Assembly (NCBI RefSeq): GCF_003721595.1
Contig: NZ_RJJR01000004.1
Location: 1-64,000 of the forward strand
Direction of reading: 5' to 3'
From: Hanamia caeni
Lineage (GTDB): Bacteria; Bacteroidota; Bacteroidia; Chitinophagales; Chitinophagaceae
DNA length: 64,000 nt
Shown here: positions 8,701 through 18,900 of the stretch, piece by piece
Layout of the letters: every line of letters starts with the position of its first letter
How positions within the stretch are numbered: position 1 is the stretch's first letter
Notes under the pieces: model-generated
What the model was told of the DNA's origin: nothing
What the model saw: only the letters and a program-made list of their open reading frames with translations
Database searches by the model: none
Translations under genes and position numbers: made by a program

Positions 8701-9642
8701 ATGAAAAAAATTTTTATTGCAATCCCTTTTTTGTTTTTATTTTTTAATTCTTCAAAGGCGCAGCAAGTAGGCGCCTCCGCCGAATACATTAAAGCGTTGA
8801 CTTCACAATGGAAAGGCCCGCGTTTCGAGGATGGCCGCCCCAAAGTTTCGGATGCTATTTTGCACCGGTTAAAAAAAGTGGCGATGGAAGAAGCCTGGGG
8901 TTATTTAAGAGGTCATGGATTTGAAAACCAGTTTGAGGCAGATTGGAAAATTCTTCACGTCGATAGCCCGATGACGGGGCGCGTGGTTACCGCTCAATAC
9001 ATGCCTGAACGCCCGGATTTTAAAAAAGTAATCAGGACAGCCGGATTGTCTGAAGGCCGCGATAGCTCGGGCGGCACCAATTCGTGGCCTATTGATATTT
9101 TAAAACCCGGCGACGTGTATGTGGCGGATGGCTATGACAGAATTATAGATGGCACGCTAATAGGTTCCAATTTAGGAAATGCTATCTACGCCAACTCACA
9201 CAATGGCGTCATTTTTTATGGCTCAGTAAGGGATGAAGGAGGTTTAAATGAAATTGAAGGTTTTAATGCGTGGACACGTGGTCAGGATCCTTCCTACCTT
9301 CAACAGGAAATGCTGAGCTCTATTAATTTCCCCATTCGCATCGGCAGGGCCATTGTACTGCCCGGCGATGTGGTACTGGCCAACAAATACGGAACTATTT
9401 TTATTCCAGCCTATTTGGTAAATGATTTGGTACTCTCCGGCGAGGTGATTCACCTGCACGACGAATTCGGATTTCAACGGTTGCGTGAAAAAAAATATAC
9501 TCCCGGCGAAATTGACAGTAAATGGACAAAATCAATAGAAGACGATTTTTCTGACTGGCTTAAAAATTATCCTGACACCAAATTACCGATGACCAGGAAA
9601 GAACTGAACGATTATTTGGAGGCGCAAAAGAAGGATAAATAA
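8701..9642 (+). CDS. Exported RraA/HMG-aldolase-like protein 1
   Basis: 313 residues with a Sec signal (about 20 residues, ending SKAQ). The RraA fold shows PGDVYVADGYD, GTLIGSNLGNAIY and the catalytic GSVRD; the Arg-Asp pair is the hallmark of active class II HMG/CHA-type pyruvate aldolases of this family. A conserved N-terminal extension (DGRPKVSD, then HGFENQ) is shared by all four paralogues in the window. I chose ATG 8701 because it begins the signal peptide; an upstream in-frame ATG (8554) would overlap the dehydratase and bury the signal. Likely role (inferred): retro-aldol cleavage of a 2-keto-3-deoxy acid made by its neighbour. Names such as RNase E regulator should not be applied. 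Confidence 0.85.
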   Translation: MKKIFIAIPFLFLFFNSSKAQQVGASAEYIKALTSQWKGPRFEDGRPKVSDAILHRLKKVAMEEAWGYLRGHGFENQFEADWKILHVDSPMTGRVVTAQYMPERPDFKKVIRTAGLSEGRDSSGGTNSWPIDILKPGDVYVADGYDRIIDGTLIGSNLGNAIYANSHNGVIFYGSVRDEGGLNEIEGFNAWTRGQDPSYLQQEMLSSINFPIRIGRAIVLPGDVVLANKYGTIFIPAYLVNDLVLSGEVIHLHDEFGFQRLREKKYTPGEIDSKWTKSIEDDFSDWLKNYPDTKLPMTRKELNDYLEAQKKDK

Positions 9643-9694
9643 TAAGCATCAGGAATATTTTTTAACAAATATTTTTTTAGACTCCCCCAAACCT

Positions 9695-9715
9695 GTATAA
9701 CGAAGCCTCTTATAC
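9695..9715 (+). promoter_or_regulatory. Conserved hairpin upstream of FecR 1
   Basis: GTATAA and TTATAC arms flank a nine-base loop. The same place in the duplicated block (28327-28347) has GCATAAG/CTTATGC, so one base pair changed on both sides (T-A against C-G). This suggests the stem, not only the sequence, was kept. Confidence 0.4.
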
Positions 9716-9766
9716 TAATAGCGTAATGCTTCTGGCTGCATTTAATCAGTAACTATCAATCAATTT

Positions 9767-10954
9767 ATGCCTGTGTCGAGATTAGAGTATTTATTCGAAT
9801 GCTATGTCAATCATAAATGTTCTGAAGAGGAAGAGAAAGAATTGATGGCCTTAATAAACGATAGCCGCAATGAAGGTGAAGTCAAAAAATTGGTAGAAAA
9901 AGCTATCCGTAATAGCCATGCTGAAGCCAAAATGGATGAGAATGTTTCACTTTCAATTGTGCAAAAGATTTTAGAAAGTGACAAAGCAAAAGTAATTCTG
10001 TCGGAGAAAAACAAGTTTGTTTTAAAGCCCTGGATACGTTTTGCCGCGGCGGTAGTTCTAATTTTAATTATTTCCGGAATTTTTTATGGAGCGGAAAATA
10101 GAACTAATAATCAAAAAACAACAGCATTGCTCTTGCCATCTAAAAAGGCTGAGGCAATAGTTCCCGGTGGTAATCATGCACGTTTGATAATGGCTGATGG
10201 TACAGCTATCGTTCTTGACAGTATACAAAATGGAAAGATTCAGCAGGGAAGCGCCATCATCAGCAAACAGAATGGCATGTTGGTTTATGATGGAAAAATG
10301 CATGCAAATGGCGCTATGCCGGTAACATATAATACGCTTACTACTCCGCGTGGAGGACAATACCAGGTGGTTTTGCCCGATGGAAGCAAGGTTTGGCTTA
10401 ATGCTTCATCATCTCTGCGTTTCCCGACCGCTTTTATAGGAAAAGAGCGGAACGTAGAGCTGACTGGCGAAGCTTATTTTGAAGTAGCCAAAAATAAAGA
10501 AAAGCCATTCCATGTAAATGTAAACGGTATGCAGGTGGAAGTTTTGGGAACTCATTTTAATATAAACGCGTATGCTGATGAGAATTCGATAAAGACCAGT
10601 TTGCTGGAAGGCAGTGTTAAAATAAAAAGAGGCAGTGTCTCCGGATTGTTGAAACCGGGCCAGCAGGGTATATTAGATGACAATAATAATGATTTGAAAA
10701 TTAATAGGGCGGATATGGATGAAGTAGTAGCCTGGAAGAATGGATTATTCCAATTTGATGGAGCAAATATTAAAACTATTATGCTTGAGATTAGCAGGTG
10801 GTATAATATGGAGATTGTTTATGAAGGCAATGTGCCAGAAAGAAGTTTTGTAGGCAAAATAAGCAGGGATGCTCAACTGTCGGATGTATTGAAAATCCTG
10901 GAACTAAGTAGTGTGAAATTTAAGGTAGAGGGAAGGAAAATAATTGTTCAGTAA
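9767..10954 (+). CDS. FecR-family anti-sigma factor 1
   Basis: 395 residues. A cytoplasmic N-terminal segment (MPVSRLEYLFECYVNHKCSE) is followed by one membrane helix near residues 90-106 (FAAAVVLILIISGIF), a FecR domain (TPRGGQYQVVLPDGSKVWLN, then GEAYFEVAKN), and a C-terminal DUF4974-like domain (SDVLKILEL, then RKIIVQ). The family senses occupancy of an STN-domain SusC/FecA receptor and releases an ECF sigma factor. The usual SusC gene does not follow; a PQQ dehydrogenase does. Its sigma partner is probably the 6338 gene, four genes upstream. A deleted copy of this gene sits at 28378. Confidence 0.88.
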   Translation: MPVSRLEYLFECYVNHKCSEEEEKELMALINDSRNEGEVKKLVEKAIRNSHAEAKMDENVSLSIVQKILESDKAKVILSEKNKFVLKPWIRFAAAVVLILIISGIFYGAENRTNNQKTTALLLPSKKAEAIVPGGNHARLIMADGTAIVLDSIQNGKIQQGSAIISKQNGMLVYDGKMHANGAMPVTYNTLTTPRGGQYQVVLPDGSKVWLNASSSLRFPTAFIGKERNVELTGEAYFEVAKNKEKPFHVNVNGMQVEVLGTHFNINAYADENSIKTSLLEGSVKIKRGSVSGLLKPGQQGILDDNNNDLKINRADMDEVVAWKNGLFQFDGANIKTIMLEISRWYNMEIVYEGNVPERSFVGKISRDAQLSDVLKILELSSVKFKVEGRKIIVQ

Positions 10955-10990
10955 ATAAAATAAGAATTCAACCTTTTTGCTGCTTTACTG
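10954..10990 (+). repeat. Dispersed spacer element, copy 3
   Basis: Begins at the FecR stop with AATAAAAT and ends with GCTTTACTG; spacing is a few bases longer than in other copies. A matching stretch follows the FecR pseudogene at 28545. Confidence 0.4.
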
Positions 10991-11254
10991 TACTTGTCTA
11001 AATGTAAGAAACTGCAACTTATTGTTACATGGCCTGGTAACAAATTAATAAATAAAAAGTCAGCAATCTTCTACTTATAAGGTGAATTGGTATTTAAAAA
11101 AACTACCTCCACAAATTAAAGCACAAGCCGGTAATCCTAAATTGGTTTCTTATGTGAGAAGCTTACTTAAGTAAGAACTGATCAAATAGTTATTAGAAAG
11201 TGTGTGAGAATATAGCTTAATTTTTCCAAAATCAATTATAAATAAATTAGCATA
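10991..11254 (+). other. Spacer with a possible gene fragment
   Basis: No full gene. An open frame of about 40 codons ends at 11174 (reading VNWYLKKLPPQIKAQ from 11082, ending VRSLLK) and looks protein-like, but I do not recognise it. It sits where a SusC gene would be expected after FecR, so it may be debris from a deletion. Confidence 0.25.
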
Positions 11255-13444
11255 ATGAATCACATTAAAAGGTGCATCCGCATACTTTTGCTTGTCATTT
11301 TTTTTGGATGTCATGACGATAATAATAATGGATTCGCTAGCTGGAGTGTTTATAAAGGCGATGCAACAAGCGCTAGCTATTCTAGTTTGACACAAATTAA
11401 TAAAGAGAATGTTCAACTACTAAAGTTGGCGTGGACATTTTATCCAAACGATACTATTGAAGGTGCTCGTTCCGAAAGAAGTGAATGTAATCCTATTGTC
11501 GTGGATAGCATTATGTATATCACCTCTGCACGACACCGGGTTTACGCGATTAATGCCGGCACAGGAAAAAGAATATGGGCTTTTGATCCTTTTAACGGAG
11601 GATCAGGAGGTGGCGTAAACAGAGGAGTTGCGTTCTGGGAAGATGGAAATGATAAAAGGATTTTATTTACGGCAGGAAATCATCTTTTTGCGTTGAATGC
11701 TATGAATGGAACCCCCATTACTAAATTTGGTGAAAACGGGAAAGTTAATTTGAACGAAGGTATGCGTGGCGATCCGAAAGTAATCTCTATTGTACCCACA
11801 TCGCCTGGAATTGTTTTTGAAGATTTGTTGATCTTAGGTACTGAAGTCTCCGAATTATATGGGGCTGAACCAGGGTATGAGAGAGCATATAATATCAGAA
11901 CCGGCAAGTTAGAATGGACATTTCATACCATCCCTTTACCTGGTGAAGTCGGTTATGAAACATGGCCTAAAGATGCTTGGAAATATGTAGGAGGGGCTAA
12001 TGACTGGGGAGGGATGAGCCTGGATAAAAACCGTGGTATTGTATATCTTGCTACCGGTTCACCCACCTATGACTCTTATGGTGCAGATCGTAAAGGAAAG
12101 AATTTATTTGGAAATTGTGTAATAGCTCTTGATGCAAAGACAGGGAAATTGAAGTGGTATTATCAAACAGTGCATCATGATTTATGGGACTACGACTTAC
12201 CTGCTCCTCCCAATCTTGTAACGATTGAGAGAAATGGAAAAAAAATTGATGCTGTAGCCCAGGTATCGAAAGTTGGGTTTCTTTATCTATTAAACCGTGA
12301 GACAGGAGAGCCGATTTTTCCAATTGAAGAAAAGCCTGTACCGCCTTCAGATGTTCCCGGTGAAGAGGCGTGGCCTACTCAGCCATTTCCGTCAAAACCA
12401 AAGCCTTTTGCACGTCAGTTCATGACGAAAGAGGATTTGAGTGATTTTTCTCCTGAAGTTCATGATTCCCTGCTCAAACAATTTAATAACCTGAGATATG
12501 AAGGTTTATTTACTCCACCATCAATACAAGGAACATTGAGCCTTCCTGCAACTGTGGGCGGAGCAGAATGGGGAGGAGCGGCTTATGACCCATACACAAA
12601 TATTATATATGTGAAATCAAATGAATCTCCTGAAATATCCTTACTCCAAAAAATTGATCGAAATAATAAAAATTTGCAGGGGCTGTCTGATTACGAAAAA
12701 GGCAGGAAACTTTATATGACATATTGTGCTGGTTGCCATGGAGTAGACAGGAATGGTAACGGATTACAAAATCCGTCATTAGTTAAAATATCGGAAAGAA
12801 AAAACAAAGAAAGTATTTTGAACAAAATAAGGCATGGTGGGGGGAGGATGCCTTCCTTTGCAGATATCTTAAAAAAAAGGGAAGAAGAAGCGATTATTGC
12901 CTATTTATATGAAAATAAAAATAAATCGTCATCTGCCACCGATGACAATTTACTTGAGATCCAAAGAAATGAACTTGCTGTTAAAAATGCCAAAAAAGAG
13001 GGAAATATAGAGGATAGTGCAGCAAGATATTTAAATGTAACCGCCTATCGTTCCTTTAAAGACAGGGACGGGAATCCTGGTATTAAGCCTCCGTGGGGCA
13101 CGTTAAACGCAATCAATTTGAACACAGGTGAATATGAATGGAAGATACCGGTAGGAAATATAGAGAAATTACAAAAAGAAGATGGTCCTATAACCGGTTC
13201 TCAAAGTATGACAGGCCCCATCGTAACTTCAGGCGGACTTGTGTTTTTGGGTGGGATGAGAGATAAAAAATTACTGGCTTTTGATAAGAAAACTGGTAAT
13301 CTTTTGTGGCAAATTATACTTCCGGGCATGGCCACTTCAAATCCAAGTACTTATATGTACAATGGAAAGCAGTTCATCGCTGTGTCAGTATCAGGGAATA
13401 AAGAAAATGAGGGCGGTTCTGTTATGAGTTTTGCTTTGCCCTAA
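11255..13444 (+). CDS. Lipoprotein PQQ-dependent dehydrogenase with inserted cytochrome c domain
   Basis: 729 residues. A lipoprotein-type signal ends at C19 (IFFGC). A quinoprotein propeller follows, with the HHDLWDYDLPAPP segment (308-320) typical of PQQ glucose/alcohol dehydrogenases. A cytochrome c domain is inserted in the propeller at about 475-555: CAGCH at 491-495, probable axial M532 in GGGRMPSF. The propeller then resumes (KPPWGTLNAINL, then MTGPIVTSGGLVFLGG). Expected reaction: periplasmic oxidation of an aldose or alcohol to lactone or aldehyde, passing electrons through its own haem to the respiratory chain. No PQQ synthesis genes are in the window. It probably feeds the lactonase and dehydratases of the locus. 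Confidence 0.9.
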   Translation: MNHIKRCIRILLLVIFFGCHDDNNNGFASWSVYKGDATSASYSSLTQINKENVQLLKLAWTFYPNDTIEGARSERSECNPIVVDSIMYITSARHRVYAINAGTGKRIWAFDPFNGGSGGGVNRGVAFWEDGNDKRILFTAGNHLFALNAMNGTPITKFGENGKVNLNEGMRGDPKVISIVPTSPGIVFEDLLILGTEVSELYGAEPGYERAYNIRTGKLEWTFHTIPLPGEVGYETWPKDAWKYVGGANDWGGMSLDKNRGIVYLATGSPTYDSYGADRKGKNLFGNCVIALDAKTGKLKWYYQTVHHDLWDYDLPAPPNLVTIERNGKKIDAVAQVSKVGFLYLLNRETGEPIFPIEEKPVPPSDVPGEEAWPTQPFPSKPKPFARQFMTKEDLSDFSPEVHDSLLKQFNNLRYEGLFTPPSIQGTLSLPATVGGAEWGGAAYDPYTNIIYVKSNESPEISLLQKIDRNNKNLQGLSDYEKGRKLYMTYCAGCHGVDRNGNGLQNPSLVKISERKNKESILNKIRHGGGRMPSFADILKKREEEAIIAYLYENKNKSSSATDDNLLEIQRNELAVKNAKKEGNIEDSAARYLNVTAYRSFKDRDGNPGIKPPWGTLNAINLNTGEYEWKIPVGNIEKLQKEDGPITGSQSMTGPIVTSGGLVFLGGMRDKKLLAFDKKTGNLLWQIILPGMATSNPSTYMYNGKQFIAVSVSGNKENEGGSVMSFALP

Positions 13445-13893
13445 AAAATAGTTATTAAAGTAAATATTTAATTCAAAAAATAGGTTCTATAAAAAAGAAA
13501 GAAGAATTATAAAACTTATTCCTCAACGGGGAGAATTGCCACTTTCAATTTATAAGCTCCTGAGGTCAGCATAGGGAATTTGGCTTTGTACAATAACAAT
13601 TTACTTCTCATAATCAAGCAATCAAATCGTCAATGATTTTTTGATCTGTTGGCCTTTTGGTTTTTATTAACTCGCATTATTATTTAGGGAATATAACTGA
13701 AATTCAAAATCGCTATGCCAGGGATGCCGATATTATGGAATAAGTTTACCCGGTTTCAGCACCGTAAAATAATACAGCCCGAAATAGAAATATCCAAAAT
13801 AAGCTCGTTTACTACAAACTGTCTGATTGCATAACAAAAAGCCAGTCAAAAAAATATTTCCCTTTTGTTAATTGCCGGTTAGAAGCGATAATT
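13445..13893. other. Spacer with short decayed reading frames
   Basis: No full gene. On the minus strand 13516-13611 is an open frame of 31 codons (MRSKLLLYKAKFPML, ending ILPVEE) with the look of a protein C-terminus, and a short + frame ends near 13742 (RYARDADIME). I recognise neither. The stretch separates the PQQ dehydrogenase from the second sigma/FecR/SusCD module and probably contains that module's promoter. Confidence 0.3.
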
Positions 13894-14541
13894 GTGATTA
13901 GGTTATTATTTTTCAATAATTTCGAAGTATGGGATGGGACATCTTCTAAATTTTTCCTTTTGCTTGATCATCCATTAGATAATGAAAAAGTATTGCTTAA
14001 AATGATTGCCGCCGGCGATGAGCGCGCATTCAGGCAATTATTCGATCTCTACAAAGAACGCTTTTATGCGGTAGCGCTAAAGATGACTGGTTGTGACGAA
14101 GTAACGAAGGATATAGTTCAGGATACTTTCATGAATATTTGGAACAAGCGTGAAAGCCTGGCAGATATTGAAAATCCATCCGCTTATTTTTTTACGGCTG
14201 TTTATAGAAGGGTATATCATCATTATCGAAAAGTTGCGCATGAAAAAAAATTGTTGGAAGAAGCATCCCCAATACATGCTTCAGTAAATACTACCGAAGA
14301 GATGGTGCTGGCTCATGAAAGCAATGAACTGATTTCCGAAGCATTTGAAAAACTTCCGCCGCAACAAAAATTGGTATTCAGACTTAGCAGACAGGAAGGA
14401 CTCAGCAGGGAAGATGTTGCCCTCCGATTACATATCTCTCCTAATACAGTTAAAAACCATCTCGCCGAAGCTCTTAAATTCATCCGCGCTTTTTTACGGA
14501 GTTCTGAAGCTACTTTTCTGATAATTTTTTGGTTCACCTAA
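13894..14541 (+). CDS. ECF sigma factor 2
   Basis: Up to 215 residues. Region 2 is AFRQLFDLYKERFYAVALK with IVQDTFMNIWNKRE; region 4 is LPPQQKLVFRLSRQEGLSRE with SPNTVKNHLAEALKFI. The GTG at 13894 gives an N-terminus with an odd hydrophobic lead; a later TTG or the ATG at 14001 could be the real start, since the family usually starts about ten residues before the LLKMIAAGDE stretch. The C-terminus is hydrophobic (FLIIFWF). It is followed 77 bp later by FecR 2 and then SusC/SusD, the standard order, so it should control the 15939-20978 pair and perhaps genes beyond. Confidence 0.88.
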   Translation: MIRLLFFNNFEVWDGTSSKFFLLLDHPLDNEKVLLKMIAAGDERAFRQLFDLYKERFYAVALKMTGCDEVTKDIVQDTFMNIWNKRESLADIENPSAYFFTAVYRRVYHHYRKVAHEKKLLEEASPIHASVNTTEEMVLAHESNELISEAFEKLPPQQKLVFRLSRQEGLSREDVALRLHISPNTVKNHLAEALKFIRAFLRSSEATFLIIFWFT

Positions 14542-14618
14542 AAAATAGTTTTATTCCGACTAGTACAAATGCTCCGTTACTGCATCTGTCCTGATACACG
14601 TTTGCTACTTCATACCTG

Positions 14619-15812
14619 ATGTCATTAACTAAAGAGAGAATTCATTATTTATTAGATACCTATATTTCAAAAAGGGCAACTCCTATGGAGGAGAATGAAC
14701 TTATGGAATGGATACTTGAGGCAAAAGAAGATTCTGAATTAAAAAATTATGTGCTCGGTATTTGGAATGAAAATAAATCAGCAGAAGATCTTTCTTATGT
14801 AAAATGGGATGAAATATATTCGAGTGTGATTCAGTCAAAGATTGTTTCACTTCGACCAAAAGTGAGGCAAATGCGATGGTTAAAATTGACCGCAGCAGCG
14901 GCGATTTTTATTGGCTTAACAGCGGGCGTTTATTACTACCTGGCTCCCCACTCAAATCACCCGGTTGCTACATCCGTAGAAAAAGTGAATGACGTAGCCG
15001 CTCCTTTAGGTACCAAAGCAGTGCTAACTCTTGCTGATGGTACAAAGATAGAATTAGACAGCACTGGAAATGGGATCCTGGCAGTGCAGGGGAATGTAAA
15101 GATTACAAAACAAGGTATTGGAGGTATTAGTTATATGGGAACGCCCGCAGGAAAAGTTACTTATAATACGCTTAGTGTACCCCGGGGAAGCAGGCCATTG
15201 AATCTTACGCTTTCAGATGGTACACGGGTTTGGATCAATGTAGGGTCAAGCCTGACCTACCCCACAGTATTTACAGGTAAGGAAAGAAAAGTAAAAATGA
15301 CCGGTGAAGCTTATTTTGAAGTGGCGCATAATTCCATGATGCCATTTCTTGTGCAACATAATGACGCAACGGTAAAAGTTTTAGGAACCCATTTTAATGT
15401 AAATACTTATGATGATGAATCTACTGAACAAATCACTTTGCTGGAGGGTTCTGTGAGTGTCACCCAGGGAACAATTTCAGGATTGTTAAAACCCGGCCAG
15501 CAAGCACGAATTAATAATGATGGGAATAGCGGGATTAAAATATTAAATGACGTGGACATGAACGGAGTGATGGCATGGAAGGATGGTAAATTTATGTTTG
15601 ACAAAAATACAGATATCTACACTATCATGCGCCAGGTATCGCGCTGGTATAATGTGGATGTTGAATACCAGGGAAAAATCAACCAGCATTTTTGGGGAGC
15701 CATTTCAAAAAATGTGAATGTATCTCAGGTATTGAAAATATTGGAGGCTGCGGGGGGTATAAAATTTAGAGTAGAAAAAAATAAAATAATTGTAATGTCG
15801 GAATCGTCTTAA
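14619..15812 (+). CDS. FecR-family anti-sigma factor 2
   Basis: 397 residues. An N-terminal cytoplasmic segment is followed by a membrane helix near residues 88-108 (LKLTAAAAIFIGLTAGVYYY), the FecR domain (VPRGSRPLNLTLSDGTRVWI, then GEAYFEVAHN) and the C-terminal domain (VSQVLKILEA, then KNKIIVMSES). Role: it holds ECF sigma 2 until the STN domain of the SusC at 15939 signals substrate binding. Gene order sigma-FecR-SusC-SusD is the classical arrangement. Confidence 0.92.
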   Translation: MSLTKERIHYLLDTYISKRATPMEENELMEWILEAKEDSELKNYVLGIWNENKSAEDLSYVKWDEIYSSVIQSKIVSLRPKVRQMRWLKLTAAAAIFIGLTAGVYYYLAPHSNHPVATSVEKVNDVAAPLGTKAVLTLADGTKIELDSTGNGILAVQGNVKITKQGIGGISYMGTPAGKVTYNTLSVPRGSRPLNLTLSDGTRVWINVGSSLTYPTVFTGKERKVKMTGEAYFEVAHNSMMPFLVQHNDATVKVLGTHFNVNTYDDESTEQITLLEGSVSVTQGTISGLLKPGQQARINNDGNSGIKILNDVDMNGVMAWKDGKFMFDKNTDIYTIMRQVSRWYNVDVEYQGKINQHFWGAISKNVNVSQVLKILEAAGGIKFRVEKNKIIVMSESS

Positions 15813-15840
15813 ATTTTTTTAAAGTTACCTGCACAAAAAA

Positions 15841-15867
15841 CCGGGGAGTGTTTGCACCACTACCCGG
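15841..15867 (+). promoter_or_regulatory. Leader hairpin before SusC 1
   Basis: CCGGGGAGTG and CACTACCCGG pair over ten positions with one mismatch around a seven-base loop, 72 bases upstream of the SusC start and 28 bases after the FecR stop. No U-run follows. It may attenuate, process or stabilise the SusC mRNA. A similar hairpin is at 28653-28677 before SusC 2. Confidence 0.5.
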
Positions 15868-15938
15868 GGAAGTTCAGGCCAACCTTTATAATAAATCGCT
15901 GAAGATTACTATTTCATCAACCTAAACCAATCAAAGTT

Positions 15939-18900
15939 ATGAATTTGAAAGTTCATTATTACTGTTGGCGCTTGCCAAAAGTATCAAAACAAACGCTGAA
16001 GACTATGAAGCTGATTGCCATCATATTATTTGCAGCATGCATGCAGGTGAGCGCAAAGGGATATTCCCAAATCTCGCTTTCAGAAAGCAATGCGCCATTG
16101 CAAAAAGTTTTTCAGAAAATACAAAAGCAAAGTGGTTATGATTTTGTCTCAAATTATGAAACATTGAAGGACGCCGGCAATGTGACTGTAAACGTGCGGA
16201 ATGTGTCATTGAAAAATGCGCTTGAAGCATGTTTGAAAGGGAAGCGGCTTACTTATGTGATTATTGGTAAGACGGTAGTGGTACGACCTGAAGAAAAAAC
16301 TGATAATAAATTAACTGCAATTAATGTAATGGAGATAATCCCGCCGCCTATTGAAATCCACGGTAGGGTGGTAAATCAGCAGGGCGAACCATTGCAGAAT
16401 GTATCGGTGTTGATAGTGGGTACTAAAGTAGGGACAACGACGAATAGTGATGGACAATTTATTATTATGGCTCATGATAATAAGAATATTGTATTGGAAT
16501 TCTCCAGTGTGGGTTACGAAACGAGGAAAGTAAAAGTTGAGCAGCAGTCTGAGGTGAACGTGGTGTTGGAGAGCACTGTGACAGGCTTGAACGAGGTAGT
16601 AGTAACTGCGTTGGGTATTAGCAGGCAGGCCCGCAGCCTGGGATATGCAACCACTACGGTAAACGCTGATGAAGTTACGGTAAATCGTTCCCCTAACATG
16701 ATGGATGCGTTGGAAGGTAAAATTGCGGGTGTTAATATTTCCGGCCTGGGAACAGGCCCTGCCGGCACTTCAAAAATCCGTATTCGCGGGCAATCTTCCA
16801 TTTCCGGACAAAATAACCCATTGATTGTCATTAATGGTATCCCTATTGACAATACCAATTTTGGCACCAATCCGAATTCCTCTGGTAGCGATAATTCAAT
16901 CGCTGTAAGAGGAGGTGGAAATACTTCTGACGGAGGTGATGGACTAAATAGTATAAACCCGGATGATATTGAAACTATGACGGTTCTAAAGGGTGCAGCG
17001 GCTGCTGCTTTATACGGATCACGTGCGAAAGACGGGGTTATTATGATTACAACGAAGACTAGAGGCAAGGGTAAAGGGATTGGCGTAACCTATAATGTCA
17101 ATTATACTAACGAAAAACCACTGGATTATACAGATTACCAATATGTTTATGGGCAGGGGGAAAATGGCGTTCGACCAACAACGCCAAACCCTACTTCAGG
17201 TCAATGGTCATTTGGTGAAAAATTTGAGCCCGGAATGACGCAGGTTTTATTTGATAATGTCGTTGTACCTTATGTGCCTCAACGTCATATAATTGAAAAA
17301 TTTTTCCGACATGGGCAGAATCTAACCAATACCGTAACACTTGAAAGCGGGGGAGAGAAGGGTGGTTTGCATTTATCTTTAGGAGATCTGAGCAGCAAAG
17401 GTATAATGCCAAACAATTCGTTCAATAGGAAAACAATGAACCTGGGCTTTATCTATAACCTTAATAGTAAATTCAGTTTCTCCGGCAATGTAAATTATTC
17501 GAACGAAGTGAATAAGAATCCACCGAACATAGCCAACCAGGATAATTCCATACCAACAAGTATCTATAATATGGCTAACTCAATGCCTCTGTCGGTGCTG
17601 GATGAAAACAAATACGATGCGAATGGCAATGAATATGTTTATTCAAGATTTAAAAACCGGACTAATCCTTATTGGGTGCTTGCGGAACAGTTCCAAAACA
17701 TTCGCAGAGACCGGATATTTGGTAATATCTCAGTTAAGTATGATTTATTGAGTTGGCTGTCAATCCAGGGTCGTTTTGGCCAGGATTACTGGTCTCGCGA
17801 TCAGGATTATAATAATTTCCCTACAGGGCACGCCTCAAGAGCGCCGGCGCCTGCTGGTTTCGTTAATGGTGTTTACACCCAGGAAACCAGGAGATTCAGG
17901 GAAACGAATGCAGATTTCCTCGTTACGGCAAATCGGGATTTTGGCGATTTTGGTGCCAACTTATCAGTTGGGGGTAATCAAATGCGCAGACGGTCGGACT
18001 TAAACAGTGTACAAGTAACAGATTTTGTGGTAAGAGATTTATATACAGTGCAAAATGGAAGGGCGAAAGATCCTCTTTATGATTTACAGACCAGGGGCGT
18101 AAACTCGCTCTATGGTTCTGCAGAGCTTTCTTATAAACGCTTTATTTATTTAAATGGTACTGTTAGAAATGATTGGTTCTCGACGCTGTCTCCTGCAAAT
18201 ATGAGCATCTTGTACCCTTCGGTCTCTGCCAGTTATGTTTTTTCAGAATCATTAAGTTCACTTAGCTGGCTGTCATCCGGAAAGCTTAGGCTTGCGTATG
18301 CTGAAGTAGGAAGTGATACAGATGTTCCGCCCTACGCTGGTGTTTTATACTATTCGACCAATTCTAATTTGATTAATAATCCCGCAGGAGTGGCGCAGCC
18401 TGCAGGCGGGCCAAACACAACCACTGTCCCAAATGCAAACCTCAGGCCTATGCATATTTCCGAAGCGGAAGTTGGACTTGAGCTGAAGCTTTTTAATAAC
18501 AGGGTAGGCCTTGACCTTGCTGCATATCGCAAGATAACCAGTGACCAGATTGTACAAGCCCAGGTATCCACGGCTTCAGGGTTCGTGAACTCCCGCATCA
18601 ATAGCGGTCAAAGCCGTAATGTCGGCATTGAAGGATTGCTGAATATTTCACCCGTACGGTCTAAAAATTTCACCTGGGAATTTACAGCCAATGCTTCCTA
18701 TAATAAGACAAAGGTTCTAAGTTTATTGACAGATGTGGCGGGCGAAAGAATCACAGTGGGCACTCATGTTTTTAATGGAGAACTAAGGCAGATTGTAGGA
18801 ATGGAAATGGGCCAAATAGCAGGATTTGGATATAAAAGAGATGCTAAAGGAAACATGGTATTTGCTGCTAATGGCATCCCTGAAAAGACCAGTGATCTCG

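Noticed and set aside
16514..17068. 184-codon open frame on the minus strand
   Set aside because: It lies fully inside the SusC 1 plug-coding region and has low-complexity, non-protein-like composition; the + strand gene is certain.
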